DNA of 64,000 bases from Himantopus leucocephalus. Taxonomy: Eukaryota > Chordata > Aves > Charadriiformes > Recurvirostridae. The translations under genes were made by a program, and so were the position numbers. Of the stretch, positions 10,969 to 22,980 are shown piece after piece; the stretch's first letter is position 1, and every line of letters begins with the position of its first letter. The notes below the pieces were generated by a model. It searched no databases. It was not told the DNA's origin and was given only the letters and a program-made list of their open reading frames with translations. The stretch covers positions 103,651,996-103,715,995 of the forward strand of contig RSEF01000003.1 in the NCBI GenBank assembly GCA_003993805.1. The letters are read 5' to 3'.

Positions 10969-13472
10969 TAACAAATCACTGAGGTATCCACCACTGACTG
11001 CCACAATTACCAGCCAATTCTTACCTTGCACCATGTTGTCTGTGGGATGATGCAGTGAAATCTGTCCCTCCATAAGGTAACAACCTGTAGTCGTGTCTGC
11101 AGGGGCGTGGATGCCATGAACACTTCTTCAGGTATTGAGGGAAGTAGGTGGCGACTGTCTGGGAGGCAAGGCAATTAGGATTTGCATCCTGGGTTGAAGT
11201 AAAGAAGTAAGGAAGAGGCTGAAGTAGGAAAGTAGGGGATGCAGCTTTGCAAAGCTGAAGTCCTGATGTGAAGAGGTGTGAATGAAGAGAGGGGTGGTAA
11301 GCGAGAAATATAGAACACATGACGCTGAGGTGTTAACTTGGGGAAGTGGGAGGTGCAGTGAGAACTATGGATGCTGCAGCCCAGGAGTGATAAATTGGAG
11401 TTTTAGTGATGTGTCTACCCATATCTTTATGTTCTAATCCCACATCATGATTTTCCTCAGTGGAAAACATGTTAGGGGAATATCAGTATTTACCCTGCAC
11501 CATATGGTTTCCTCCTTCATGGTTATAAAATCTCAGATCCATACTCCTCTACATTTTTTTCCCAGACAACAGAAGAACTTTTGATGTTCCAATTTTATCT
11601 AATTTGAGATTTATCAAATTACAAAATTATTTTTTCATCTTTGAGCTTCTCCCATACAGCAGTATAGCAGAGTGGTGGTTTCTGCTATTGCTCCTGCCCT
11701 TAGCAATACTTCTTTGGTCCTCCTCTCCCCCCTGATGTCTCTGTTCAGGACCTAAGGTTTCCCGTTTCTCTTCCTGTACAGCCTAAATAAATTTCTGCTT
11801 CTCAGGGTTCACTAAACAGCAGTTCATCCTTACTAATTGACAAAACCATTAAATGTTTCTACTAAAATGGTCATAAACGACATAGCTAGACTTATCATCA
11901 TTACACTGCAGAATCAACAAAAGTATTGAGTCATAACATATTTTTAAATAAATCTCTTATCTTCTTGCATAAAACCTAAGTGAAATCAGACTGGTAGGGG
12001 CAATACATGGCCATCACAAACATTTGAAGGATGTACTTGATATGTCTAAGTCTGTAAATTTTGTAAGATTCACAGGTTATTTACAATGTAAGATTAAGAG
12101 CAACATTAGGCAGTCTGGCTCCTAGGTTTTCTTTCCAGACTTCCAGCTTAGACTGGCTGCAGTTTGGGAACAAAGTACGCATATAATGCATAGAAAAACC
12201 CGAACTCAAGCCTTTTGCCTGTGGCCCAAGGTGTACACACTTGGTCCACCAGTACCTGATCTATCCAGACTGTCAATCCATGCTAAATGGATTTAAAATT
12301 TCTCTCTGGGAGGACAGGTGAGGTCTTTGCCTGAGCAATTGTTTGCATAGAAGCAATAAGGACTGAAGAGAAGCCTTAACAACGGGCAGAGAGATGCTCT
12401 TTCCTGACTGTTTAGACTTCTACCTTCTTGGGTGAACTTATGGGCAGTTTATGTTAGAAAAATATGAATAATTAATATGTAGACATATCAAACTACTAAT
12501 CTCTTTTCCAAGTTGATTAAGACATAAATTCTACAAGGTAGTCTTTCCCTCTTTAAAGGTCAGGTTACTGATAAATGTTTTTTTGAAGAGTTACTTCCTT
12601 TTAACAGAGATTAGAATCATAAATAGCAACAAACATAACAAGCTAGTGCAACCATTGGCTTCAATGGAACTGTAGTGATTTACAAAAAGCAGAGTGAAAT
12701 ACGTATATTTAAAAAAAATTATAGAAACTTTATTGGTTGGTTTGTCATACTTTCCCAGACATATTAGCTGCAATGACTAGGATTTTATGTTATCCTGGAT
12801 GGAATAGCGTCTAGACTGACAAAACAAACAAACAGTGAAATGACTAGCAAAAAATGAAAGGAAAGTCTGGTGACTGAAATATTCTGTTGGTTTTAAGTCT
12901 AAAAAAGAAGATGAAGGAGAAATATAGTCATTGCTTCTATAGATCAAGAAAATGTATTAAAATCTATAGTCATTCTTAAGATATGATCCTGTAGCACTTA
13001 AAAGAAGGAAAAGATGATGTTATTTATGTAGAGAAGTCACTGGGGCTAATCACAATGGCTGCAGAAATGAATATTAATCACAAGATGAGTTAAAACAATA
13101 TTACCTATTATCAAATTATAGAGAGTTATTATCACAGTATTTGAGTGCCATTAGTGACTTCAGTCTGTAAATTAAGAAAGTTTTGATATCACCTTATAAC
13201 AGATGAGGAAACTTAGGTAGTTGAAGATAAGGTGCCAGAAGAGTTCATCAGTTTGCTACCTGGACAGAAGCACTGCAGTAGTTGCTGTTCTCTGAAAGTC
13301 TGGATTCAGCAGGGACGCAAAACAATTCACTCCCTGGCCGGACTTCTTCCAAACGTATGGTCCCACATGGCTCCATGGGGATTCAGCGACACTGGCGGGG
13401 ACCATACTCCCAATTCCAGGGCTTGCTTGCATCTACATCCCTGTAAAACAGGGTTTTTTCAAGGGGCCTTAG
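10969..13472. other. Non-coding DNA
   Basis: No repeat or exon recognised. About 11080-11320 is purine-biased on the plus strand with repeated 'gaagta' words. The rest is AT-rich with frames under 100 codons and no family resemblance. Confidence 0.55.
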
Positions 13473-13477
13473 GAGTG
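13473..13477. repeat. Target site duplication, left copy (GAGTG)
   Basis: GAGTG directly abuts the LTR's TGTTATG start and is repeated exactly at 14059-14063. Confidence 0.88.
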
Positions 13478-14058
13478 TGTTATGATTTAACCCGAGCTGG
13501 CAACTAGGACCATGCAGCCGCTCACTCACTCCCCCTACTTGGGATAGAGGAGAGAACTGGAAGAGTAAAAGTGATGAAAAACTCATGGGTTGAAATAAAG
13601 ACAGTTTTAATAGGTAGAGCAAAACCACACAGGCGAGCAAAGCAAAACAAGAAATTAATTCACTGCTTCCCATTGACAGGCAGGTGTTCAGGCATCTCCA
13701 GGAAAGCAGGAGCCCATCAGGCATAATCGTTAATTGGAAAGACAAACACCGCAACTCTGAACATCCCTCCCCTTCCTTCTTCTTCCCCAGCTTTATACAC
13801 TGAGCTTGTTATATGGTATGGAATATTCCTTTGGTCAGTTGGGGTCTGCTGTCCCAGCTGTGTCTCCTCCTAGCTTTTTGTGCCCTCCCAGCCTACTCGC
13901 TGGCACAGCAGTGTGAGGAGCAGAAAAGGCTTTGACTGTTTAGCAACAACCAAAACCACTAGTGCACTACCAACACTATACTTATCCCAAATAGAAAACA
14001 CAGCAGTACATCAGCCTCTAGCAAGAAAGTCAACCCCATCCCAGCTGAAATCATGACA
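13478..14058. mobile_element. Avian ERV-type solo LTR, 581 bp
   Basis: Begins TGTTATGATTTAACCC and ends ATGACA, giving the canonical TG...CA ends. It is flanked by an exact GAGTG 5-bp duplication, as expected of ERV-L-like integration. I recognise the family as a common bird LTR. Possible signals are AATAAA at about 13596 on the plus strand and a TATA-like 'gtataaag' on the minus strand at about 13789-13800, so orientation is unresolved. No internal retroviral sequence follows: it is a solo LTR. Short open frames within it (13383-13754 and 13959-14222, minus) are not genes. Confidence 0.9.
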
Positions 14059-14063
14059 GAGTG
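14059..14063. repeat. Target site duplication, right copy (GAGTG)
   Basis: Exact match to 13473-13477, immediately after the LTR's terminal CA. Confidence 0.88.
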
Positions 14064-14879
14064 GGAGCAGCGTGCACTGCCCACCCGCTGCCCGCTGTGC
14101 AGCTTCACGGCCAGGCTGGTGTCACCACAGATGTGAGCATGGCTAGTGGTGCGCCCAGCCTGTGTATGGGTGTGTAAAGCTCTCCTTAGAGAGCAACCTG
14201 TGTCAGGACAGCATTTAAGCACTGCCTTCCTCTTTATTCATATGTAAACTTCAACTTGGCCAGCTTATTTCATCTATGACACCTCAAGAGGTCCAGTGGA
14301 TTTTTTGTGTATCAATATAAAAAGGACAGACTATCTGTAAGTGGGGGAGGCTGTGTAGAGCTTCTTGTCTTTTGTGGTTGGTTGTGGTCACGCATTGATA
14401 AGTCCTGTCATTTTTAGTGCCATTCACATTACTCTTTTTACCTTTCTTCACCTGCTCAGGTTCCTCCTCACTCCATCACTCCTGTTCTTGGATCATTTGT
14501 TTTCTTAACATTAACGAGCATGTGCACTGCTGAAATCTGTGTATGAACTAGCAAAAGGGATTATTTTTAATGTAATGATTTTGTGTGACGTTTTGGTGCA
14601 AAATATTAGCATGAAACACCCTCCCTCTAGTCTGCTACACGCACGGCATGCTGTGTGAAAAGTAGGACAGTTTAGCAGTAGTTTTGGAGTAATAACATTT
14701 GAACACAGAACAGTAACAGGATAGCTTAGTTTTCTGCAAGATTCCCATATAGTAGAAGATTTCCTGGAGACCTGCTCTGAAAAAAATCTCCAGAGTTTTT
14801 TAAATTAATTGGACGAGCTCTCCTTTATAAATAGGTCTGGTGTCGTGTAATTTGCAACATTATTTCACTGTCTGTTTAT

Positions 14880-14904
14880 TTATCCATCCATCCGTCCATC
14901 TATT
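14880..14904. repeat. Degenerate (ATCC)n microsatellite
   Basis: Tetranucleotide run 'atccatccatccgtccatct' within AT-rich DNA. Confidence 0.75.
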
Positions 14905-15114
14905 TGTATGTGTATAAAGCAGTCACAGAATCTGGTGACTGTTGATAGATCGTAAATCAGTGTCGGCTCTCAACAACATGTGAATACAAATGTGATTAAA
15001 TTTGACACCGTGCCCATTTTTCATTTATCAGATTTCAAAATGCAGTTCTTTGAGCTCTGTTATTCTTTCACATTTAGTACCTTAGCTTCCTGTGTATCTG
15101 CTGTCTAAAACCCC

Positions 15115-15211
15115 AAAGAAAGAAAGAGGAAAAGCAAAACAGAAAAAAAAATCAGAAAAATAAAACAGAAAAAGAGAAAAAATTGAGAAAGATAAAATCG
15201 AGAAAGTAAAA
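15115..15211. repeat. Purine-rich (GAAA/AAAACAG) low-complexity tract
   Basis: Nearly 100 bases of A and G on the plus strand with only scattered C and T. The word 'aaaacagaaaaa' recurs, and GAAA and GAGAAA words run throughout. It is low complexity; no adjacent element explains it as a tail. Confidence 0.75.
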
Positions 15212-16332
15212 GACATTTCAAATATTGTTAGAATGTTTTCAGGCTATGAGCTAACTAGAAAACAGATACTTTTATCTCTTAAAACAGCTCAAGTTATTTG
15301 AGAAATTTCATTAATAAAGTATCTGTAGAAAAAAAGAGATTAAATGATCCACATACGCTACTGTCCCACTAATAGGGAATTACCTGTGACAGAGCCTAGG
15401 GAGCAGAAACTGTGGATGTGGATATTCACTCTCAACCTCGATTCAACTGAAAGTGCATAGATAACTTCATTTATAGACTGAAAGTGGCACAAGGAAACTC
15501 ACAGTCAAAAAATGCAAAACAAAATGTTGCAACCCACCTGCCCAAAATAATCTGGACATATTTATCTCTTTTCCTTGTGTGCATTATCAGATGTAATCTT
15601 TAAATGCGTGCTACTTTTGAGGGTTTATGAACCTTGGCCTTATTTTAAATACAAGTTACATCACAGATAATACATCTCAGCTGTTAAAAGCTGACTATTT
15701 TGATTATTTGGCACTCTCCACTTCCCTTCATTCATTTACTGTTCATCGTCTAACTTTCAAGACAGAATTAAGAGTGAATAGCCTTGACTTTTATTTTATC
15801 TTCCTTTTACTCTCAATTCCATTGTGCATTTGTCATGTAGGCTTTTTTTTGGCTTAAATTTTATTACTTTCTGTATGAGAAATAGAAAGCAAGTGAGCGC
15901 AAGAGGAAAATGGCATGGTTCTGAACACCTGCAGAGACAGAGGAGTGGAAATTCACTGGGTAAAGATGCCCTGCTGAGAATCTGAATTGTAGGAACAGCA
16001 AGAGCTTTTACCGTGCCATCTATTTTGCTCCTCCGTTTTGGATTCTCTCTAGCTGGTACTTCAGAGGCTTACAGAAATGTAATACCTAAATATTTCACAC
16101 ATATTAATGTATTTTATCCTTCCATAAACCTAGTGAAATAAGACATTTCCACCTTGCACATATGGGAAAGCGAATGCATGCTAGATTGCTGAATGCTTAT
16201 AGCTTCGGGGCCAATTAAAGTCTGAGTCCCAGGTCTCTTCTTATTGGCCCACAAAGAGGAAGACAGGGTCTTTTGAAATATTAATATTAACTGAATCTGC
16301 TGAACAAAGCTCCCTTATTCCACTCAAATTTC

Positions 16333-16385
16333 ACTGTTCATAGACTTACTTTTTAGGCTGGAAGGAGAACAGATGGTCTACTACC
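16333..16385 (-). mobile_element. Possible 3' end of an old CR1-lineage LINE
   Basis: 'tcatagactt' then 'ttaggctggaaggagaacagatggtcta' resembles the minus-strand 3' terminus of old sauropsid CR1/L3-like elements ('tcatagactt-taaggccagaagggaccat...gatcatctagtc'). The match is short and diverged, and no body follows, so this is tentative. Confidence 0.35.
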
Positions 16386-19300
16386 TTCAAAATAATCCTT
16401 ACAGCTTTGGTTTTCTATCAAAACAATGACTCCAAGCAAATCTCCAGCTTCAGATCCTAAACCTGTCAAGAAGAGTGGCAGAAAGAGGTTTCCACTTCTC
16501 CCAGTTCAATTCCAATGCAAGCTGGTTAAGCACATTCAGGATAGCTTGTTTTCTTCTTTCTCTGAAGAATCAAAGATTGGTCTAAACAGTCGAACAAGCT
16601 CCACCATTGCTTTAGGATGGAGCAGAAAATGCTTTAAAAGCCTGAGGGCATTTCTTGCTCATAAACTCACAGTCTAACTTTTTCTCATGTTTGGGAACTG
16701 GCAAGGACACTGGAGATCTGTGCCAGTCTGCACAGCGTGGGACTCCTACCACCTGCTGGGGTGGTAGGCATATCTCACCTGATCAGCCCCTCTCAGCTGT
16801 TGTTGGCAGCACTGTTGCTCTTACTCTGCCTGAGAATCAGAGTTTCAAAGACTAGGTTTATTTAATGTGACTGGAATAACTGGTATCAGTACAGAATCTG
16901 TTTAATGATGTGATGGCTATGTATGGGAGGACAGACTGGATGACCTGGTCAACCATTTGTTGTTAGATACTACACCTGTTGGCCACCTACTCTTGAGCCC
17001 AAATTCACCAAAGAGCCACATTTTTGAGACACAGTCCAATAGTGAGGCCCAAAATTTGGATAAGCATGGGAGAAGAAAGTTTAAGTCTTGAATTGGGCAC
17101 ATAGACACTCCTCAATTTACCATGTCATTGATCTGGGCTTCAGTAAGAATGTGCCTGATGGGCTTGAATGTGCATGTTGCAACAACAGAAGACTTAAATA
17201 GTCAGACATGACCTTGCTCTTGTCTGCAATATGGCAATGAGGGACTTCGAGGATGCCTGACCTCATGCAGAACTCACACTGCAAACAACAACAGACATAC
17301 CATACTGAAGGCCAGACATCCGAGAGTCAGCGATAAGGACTCTCACAGGTAGTCACAGAGCATGTCTCACTTTAGTTCAGTCTTGGGGGCAGCTCCTCTG
17401 GACCCCATCTCATACATATTTATAGATTATAGCATATTTTAGAGAAAATTCAGCTTTTTCAACCACGTGTATACAAAATGCTTGAGAAGTCTTTTACTGA
17501 GTATGCAACTTCACTCAACTCATGTAGATATAATGTCACAGTAAAAACCTTCATCTCCACATAAAGTAAATATCTATAACAGATCTCATGAATAACATCC
17601 TCAAATTGTTTGTTTCTTCCCAATGTCTATAAAGGAAGTCTAGAACGGTTTTCTCAGATTGAGGCCTCTATCCTGTGTACAATCTCATTCAGTCAGATGA
17701 GGCCATTCGATACTTTTACTCTCAATCTTCCAGCGTGCTTTGAACTTCATGTTTACACTGGCTGCATTCATGTTAGAAATGTATAGAGTAAAATAAACAC
17801 CACTCTATGTTACTTTATAGCAGGAAAACGCATGCAAAAAATAAGTTCATATGTTCCTGAAACTCACCTACATCAGAAGAGAATTTCAGCAATCCACCAG
17901 CCCAAAGTCAAAGTTTTATACTCAGACTGACCAGTTTAGGTGCCTAATGTAGCCATTTCAACCATTTTTCTCAATTGATATTTATAGAACTGACATATAT
18001 ACGGTCTGGCAATGCAGCACCAAAAGATCTGAAGGAGAATTAACTTCTAAGACATCGAAGTCATATTGCTTAAATTAGGCATCTAGAGGGAGAACAGAGT
18101 GCATGTTACCCTATGCCCTCAATGCAATAGTCTATCTTTATTAAGAGCACTGTGTAGATAAATGTACTTTTAGCATATATATGAAACAACAACAGGATTT
18201 CAACACAACTAAATGGTTTTCTGAATAAGTGCAAGATAAAATAGGTTTTGCTGAACTGGTATTTATACACTTGTCAAATTTCAAGTTTCCAACAACAGTT
18301 GCCTAAGAAATAACATTGTTTAAAAACAAATAAATAAAACCCCCAAAGCAATAATGGAAGAAATGCTTTCTCAGCTCCTTTCCCAGTATGCGAGTGGCTG
18401 AAGTGTTTTCCTGACACTTCCATAGTTGTTTTTTTTCAGTTGGGTTTTTTTTCCTGATTGACTTCAGACATGCAAAAATTCAAGTTGAAAGATGATCATT
18501 TGGGAAAAATATAAACTACTCAAAAGAATCCACAGAATGAAAAGAAAATCTTAACCTGTCTTTCTCTGCAGTTTAATCCCAGCATTTATTTGTAAGCATT
18601 CATTTTCCTGGCCCATTCGTCTAATACTTAACTGCTTCTGGCAAGGAGTTTTTAATGTCATACGTACAGAGAGAGGCAGGGGGTTAATAGCATGAATCCC
18701 GAATTACTGTCCAAAGAAAGCTGTGATTATCCAAACAGCAATTTCAATTCCTAGCCAATCTCCAAACACAAAAGACTTATAACCAAAGATATGCAACAAG
18801 GAGACATTTCTCTGCATTTAAACATTACATTTAGAGTACAATCATCTTTCAGCAGTGTACGGCCTTTTTCGCCCAAGAAGACAGCACCTGCTGGCAGGGA
18901 TTTAGCTTTGCTCTGGTGTCTCAAGTATGACTGTATTTATGTGCTAAGGAAAACACACAAAGCTGCAAATTAGTTGCCTGGTCACTCACATAGACATTAA
19001 AATGTACACGCACTTGCATTAACAACCTACAGTTTTCTGCTCACTGCACACTGGCTCAAAGAAGTGTGCACCCATATGTCACAATTATTGGTTTACTGTT
19101 AAGCTCCAGATGATCTGTTAAATGGCAGAAAAAAAGTGCGGGAGGACAGCTGGTGGGCTAACACTTCTTGTTATCCTATATCTTTTGTTCTTTATAAATC
19201 TTTTGCTTTTGTTTGCAGTGGTTAACAAGGAAAATATCTCCTGATCCGTGTTTTTGTTGTGAAGAACCAGGTAGCCATTTCCTCTGATTTGTAAGTTGCT

Positions 19301-21028
19301 TTTTAATCACTTGCTTCCCCATAAGTTGAATATAGCTTGGGCTGTTCCTGTCACTCTATTTATAAGTAAGAATTAAGATTCCCATTTTACCTTTATTTCT
19401 CTTTAAAATTCCCATTTTCTTTCTGTTGCTTACTCTGTTTTATAAAAACTTTCAAAAAGGTGTAGCTGTTGCTTGGTCTGAAATTCTCACTTCCACAACA
19501 TTTTAGGAAGGGGTCGATGGTGGAAACACAAAAGAGACTGACATACTTGAAGGCAGAGAGTTGTTTTCTATGAAAAATCCACAAATTTAATCTATATATC
19601 TAAACTGCTTCTGAGCAGGACATGAAGAACCAAGCGTGCAGACCACAGCATAGTTAGCATATATCTTGAGAAAGCAGTGCTCTCTCTGTGTCTCACCTTT
19701 CCTGCTTTAACACAGCAAATCCAACTTCTGCTTTCAGGTAAATAACTTCACAGCTTCAGGATTACACTCAGAAGATGCCTGGGAGGAGCAGCAAAGACGA
19801 GTCTGGATAAGAAACGTCGTCCACCTTAATACTACAGGCCAATGCCCTCATGGAAGACTTCTAGGATTCACCAAGCAGTATAGACAGGTATAGACAGACA
19901 ATGAAATGGTTGCAAAAACATGGAGGAACTGTTCCACTAACATAGGAGCTGCAGAAGTTTCCCTTCGTGGCCTAATGCTGTCTCCTTCCTTGACTGGAAC
20001 ATGTGCGAGGCCAACATGCTAGACTGTAGTTTTGAACACTATGGTCATCTGAGCCTTTGAAGAATCTCACAGATAGTTGCTATAGGTCTGTTGCAGATGT
20101 CCTACAAGCCTCATCTAAATACTCTGTCCCAAGCAGACACTATAGCTACTACTGGAAAGAGGACGCTGGTTTAAATCAATTTTTGGAATTAATTAATATG
20201 AACATTCTTTTGTTCTTATCTTCACCAGAAGCAGGTGTCTGGATCAGTCCAACATGGGAACTCATTTTGCCTGGTCTGTTTCTGTAGAATATTTTTGTCA
20301 ATCTGCATGAGAATATTACTTACTGAAAGCAGAATATCAAAAATATTGATTTTTTAATTTAATGCAAGATGGGCAATACTTAACATGTTGTATGAAAGGG
20401 TTTTAAAGTAGTATGGGGACCCAGGTTCTGGCCTTTTTTTAAAAAAAATATTTTGTGCTGGCCTTGGGTCAAGGCAGATTTCTTATGAATATTCTAGTCT
20501 ATCTGTATCATGAAATGTAGCAAATATGATGTAAGCATTCCCAACCTGATGCAAATCCAACTTCATAACCTCCTGCAGTGAAGAAAAGAACCATTCAGAT
20601 AAATCAAATTGAATCCAGAGTTAGGATAGCTGTATGCTGTCAACTCTGCCAAAAGGCAGATTAGCTTGGGCACCGCATCAAACTATGCTGCTTCTCGGCT
20701 CAAGCTGGCTCACACAGTATCAGCCATATGAGTGAAATGCTGAATTTCTGTTTATGGCACCAATATGGTTTATTCTTATAATATCTGCCTTTTTTAATAA
20801 CTTTTGCTTTATGTAGCTCTTTCCATGTGCCAAGAGACTGCATTTTGCTCACAATATGAAATAAGCTGGCAACTAAGCCTCAGGAAATAATTTACAGCAG
20901 GGCTAACAAACTCTTTCTGCCATCAGCATTTGTAGTAATTGCAGGTACTTTCATCAGCAGTAGTGTTAAATGTGAATACCATCATCAGCAATGATGGGTA
21001 GCAGCAGCAGCAGTAGTTCGGAATACCA

Positions 21029-21051
21029 CCAGCAGCACCCGGTGCTGCTGG
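21029..21051. repeat. Perfect 11-bp inverted repeat, 1-base spacer
   Basis: CCAGCAGCACC (21029-21039), C, GGTGCTGCTGG (21041-21051). It lies next to a short GCA-repeat run (about 21001-21013) in otherwise AT-rich DNA. Such a structure can extrude as a cruciform; no gene context supports a function. Confidence 0.7.
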
Positions 21052-22589
21052 CTCGCTGCCACGGCAGTTTGGCATAGCTGGGATCACACTAATGATGCAC
21101 ATAGTAGTTTGGAAACCTTTGACTTGCAGTGCCATCATCAGAACTTAACTCCAGCTTCACAACTTCTGTAAAACAGCTTCTTCACGTACAGTGTTTAAAA
21201 GTTCAAAGCCCAATAAAAAAGAGAGATAACAGTATACCATGAGTAGAGAATTTCACTCCTTTAGTCATTAACAGCTAAACTGAGTAAAATTATATTCTTC
21301 CTAAGCTTAGCAAATGTTATGTGTTTCATACAATGTGCACTTTTTTGCTAGGAAGGACTCTTTGAATCACTGCACTTCATTATCTATATTTTCAGAAAAA
21401 AAAAATGTTCATTGTACTGTAATACAGAAAATCAGCACTCCTACCCTGAATTACAGCGAGGCTAAAAAAATCTCGGGCAGTTACATACATCCGTCATTGG
21501 TGTCTACTTGTTATATTTGAGGAGGGGAAGGAGTTGATATGGCTAGTGGGGATGGGGGCTCTGCCTGACCCTGTGGCTCATGAAGGTGACACAGTTCTTC
21601 TGCTTTGATTCATAAAAGGAACGCGCAAACAAATTAACCTTGAGTAACCAGATCTCCAAATCTTCTAATAACTTCCTAGCTGCATGTTCACGAACAACTG
21701 TGTGCAATAAATGTCATGCTTTTTTTTCTTTTACTGGATACTTGATGCACTGCAAATTTGTTCTCAATTTTACACTGAAGCTGGGACTGCAATGCCAGAC
21801 CTTTAACCTCTCTAAAGAAGAGCAGAGAGGCAAGGACAAAAAACTGAATTTAGACTGCTGCATCCAAATATCAGTCTCTTTTTCTTCCCCAGTAGAAAAA
21901 GTCTCCCTGCTTGGCCAACAGGGAAAAAGAACTGGGCATGGAAGTTGGGGGGTACATAGAAAGCTGCCAAACATTTGGGGGAGTTATTAGGATTCAATTA
22001 ATAGCACTGGTTCAAATAAAGAGGTCAGTCAGTTTCCAATTTCTCCTCTTCTTTCCTCCAGCAAAAGAATTATGGAGTGGCAGCAGGAGCAAGATGTAGG
22101 CCTGGGCGGTGGCAGAGCAGGATTCTTGGTTCCACCCCTCAGGTTCAGCAAAATGATGTCTAATATGGCTTTCTCGTTTGCTTTTTTTCTGTTCCCAGCT
22201 GACAAGATACAGAATTTGCTACCTTCCCTCTTTGTTTTGCTCTCTCCCTCTTCCACTCCCTTTTCCTCAGTAGAGTCCCCGACGGAGTCACACTGCTCTG
22301 GAGCACTGAACCCTGGACCTGCTGGGGGCAATTGGTCTCAGATTGTCCAATTTTTCCTCCATTCCTACAGAAATCATCCCTGGAAGACGCCTGTATAACC
22401 TGTTCTGATGGAAAGTCTATCGTCTCCATTTGTAAGCTCTTCCAGCATTTTATTATCCCTTTACAGAGGTAATTTTTGCTAAAATGTAAGTCAAATTTGC
22501 AGTGCTGCATTTATCCTAATTTTTTGCCCATTAGCTGACATGATTAGCTGAACAATCTTTTATACATTAGAAAATTGTAAACATGTCCT

Positions 22590-22980
22590 GCCATAGTCTT
22601 TTCCTTTACAAATTAAACAAGCCCAGTTCATTCAACCTTTCTTTGTAGGCCACATTTTTAAATGTCTATAGTGTTTGCTCTCCTTTAGGCTTTTTTCAGT
22701 TCCCTTACATCATTTTTTAAATGCGGTGCTTTAGCGCGCTGGCATACTCCAGCAGACGACTGATCAGTGTTGAGCAGACGGATAGTTGCCTCCTATGTCT
22801 TGCATTAAATATTCCTGTTAATTTGCTCTGAGTGACATTTGCCTTTGTTGGTTTTGGAAGGATACCACATTGCCAAGTCAAAAAGTTCAGCTTCTGATCC
22901 ATCATGATCTCTTCCACATGTAAAGCCCTCTGCTTTCAGCTTTATCATTGCAGCATATTTCTGCACACCACTGAATGTCT
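22590..22980 (-). mobile_element. Ancient CR1/L3-like LINE fragment
   Basis: Read on the plus strand, the order of words matches the reverse complement of an old sauropsid CR1-lineage element: 'gcccagttcattcaacctttctttgtaggcc', then 'aaatgcggtgct', 'atactccagcagacgactgatcag', 'cctatgtcttgcat', 'attcctgttaat', 'acatttgccttt' and 'cttctgatccatcatgatctcttcc'. It is a heavily diverged, truncated, non-functional copy. Both boundaries are approximate. A second fragment of the same lineage lies at 62570-62758. Confidence 0.7.

Larger units (their letters stand above)
14064..22589. other. AT-rich non-coding DNA
   Basis: No gene recognised. Contents noted: a short ATCC run at about 14880-14904; a purine-rich tract at 15115-15211; a possible tail of an old CR1-lineage element near 16333-16385; an inverted repeat at 21029-21051. 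At 22028-22061 a strong pyrimidine tract ending CTCCAG is followed by a 108-codon frame (22072-22398) that matches no family I know. Nothing else stands out. Confidence 0.5.

Noticed and set aside
22028..22398. Strong pyrimidine tract with AG followed by a 108-codon frame
   Set aside because: No donor with matching frame and no recognisable protein; opposite-strand frames of similar length overlap it.
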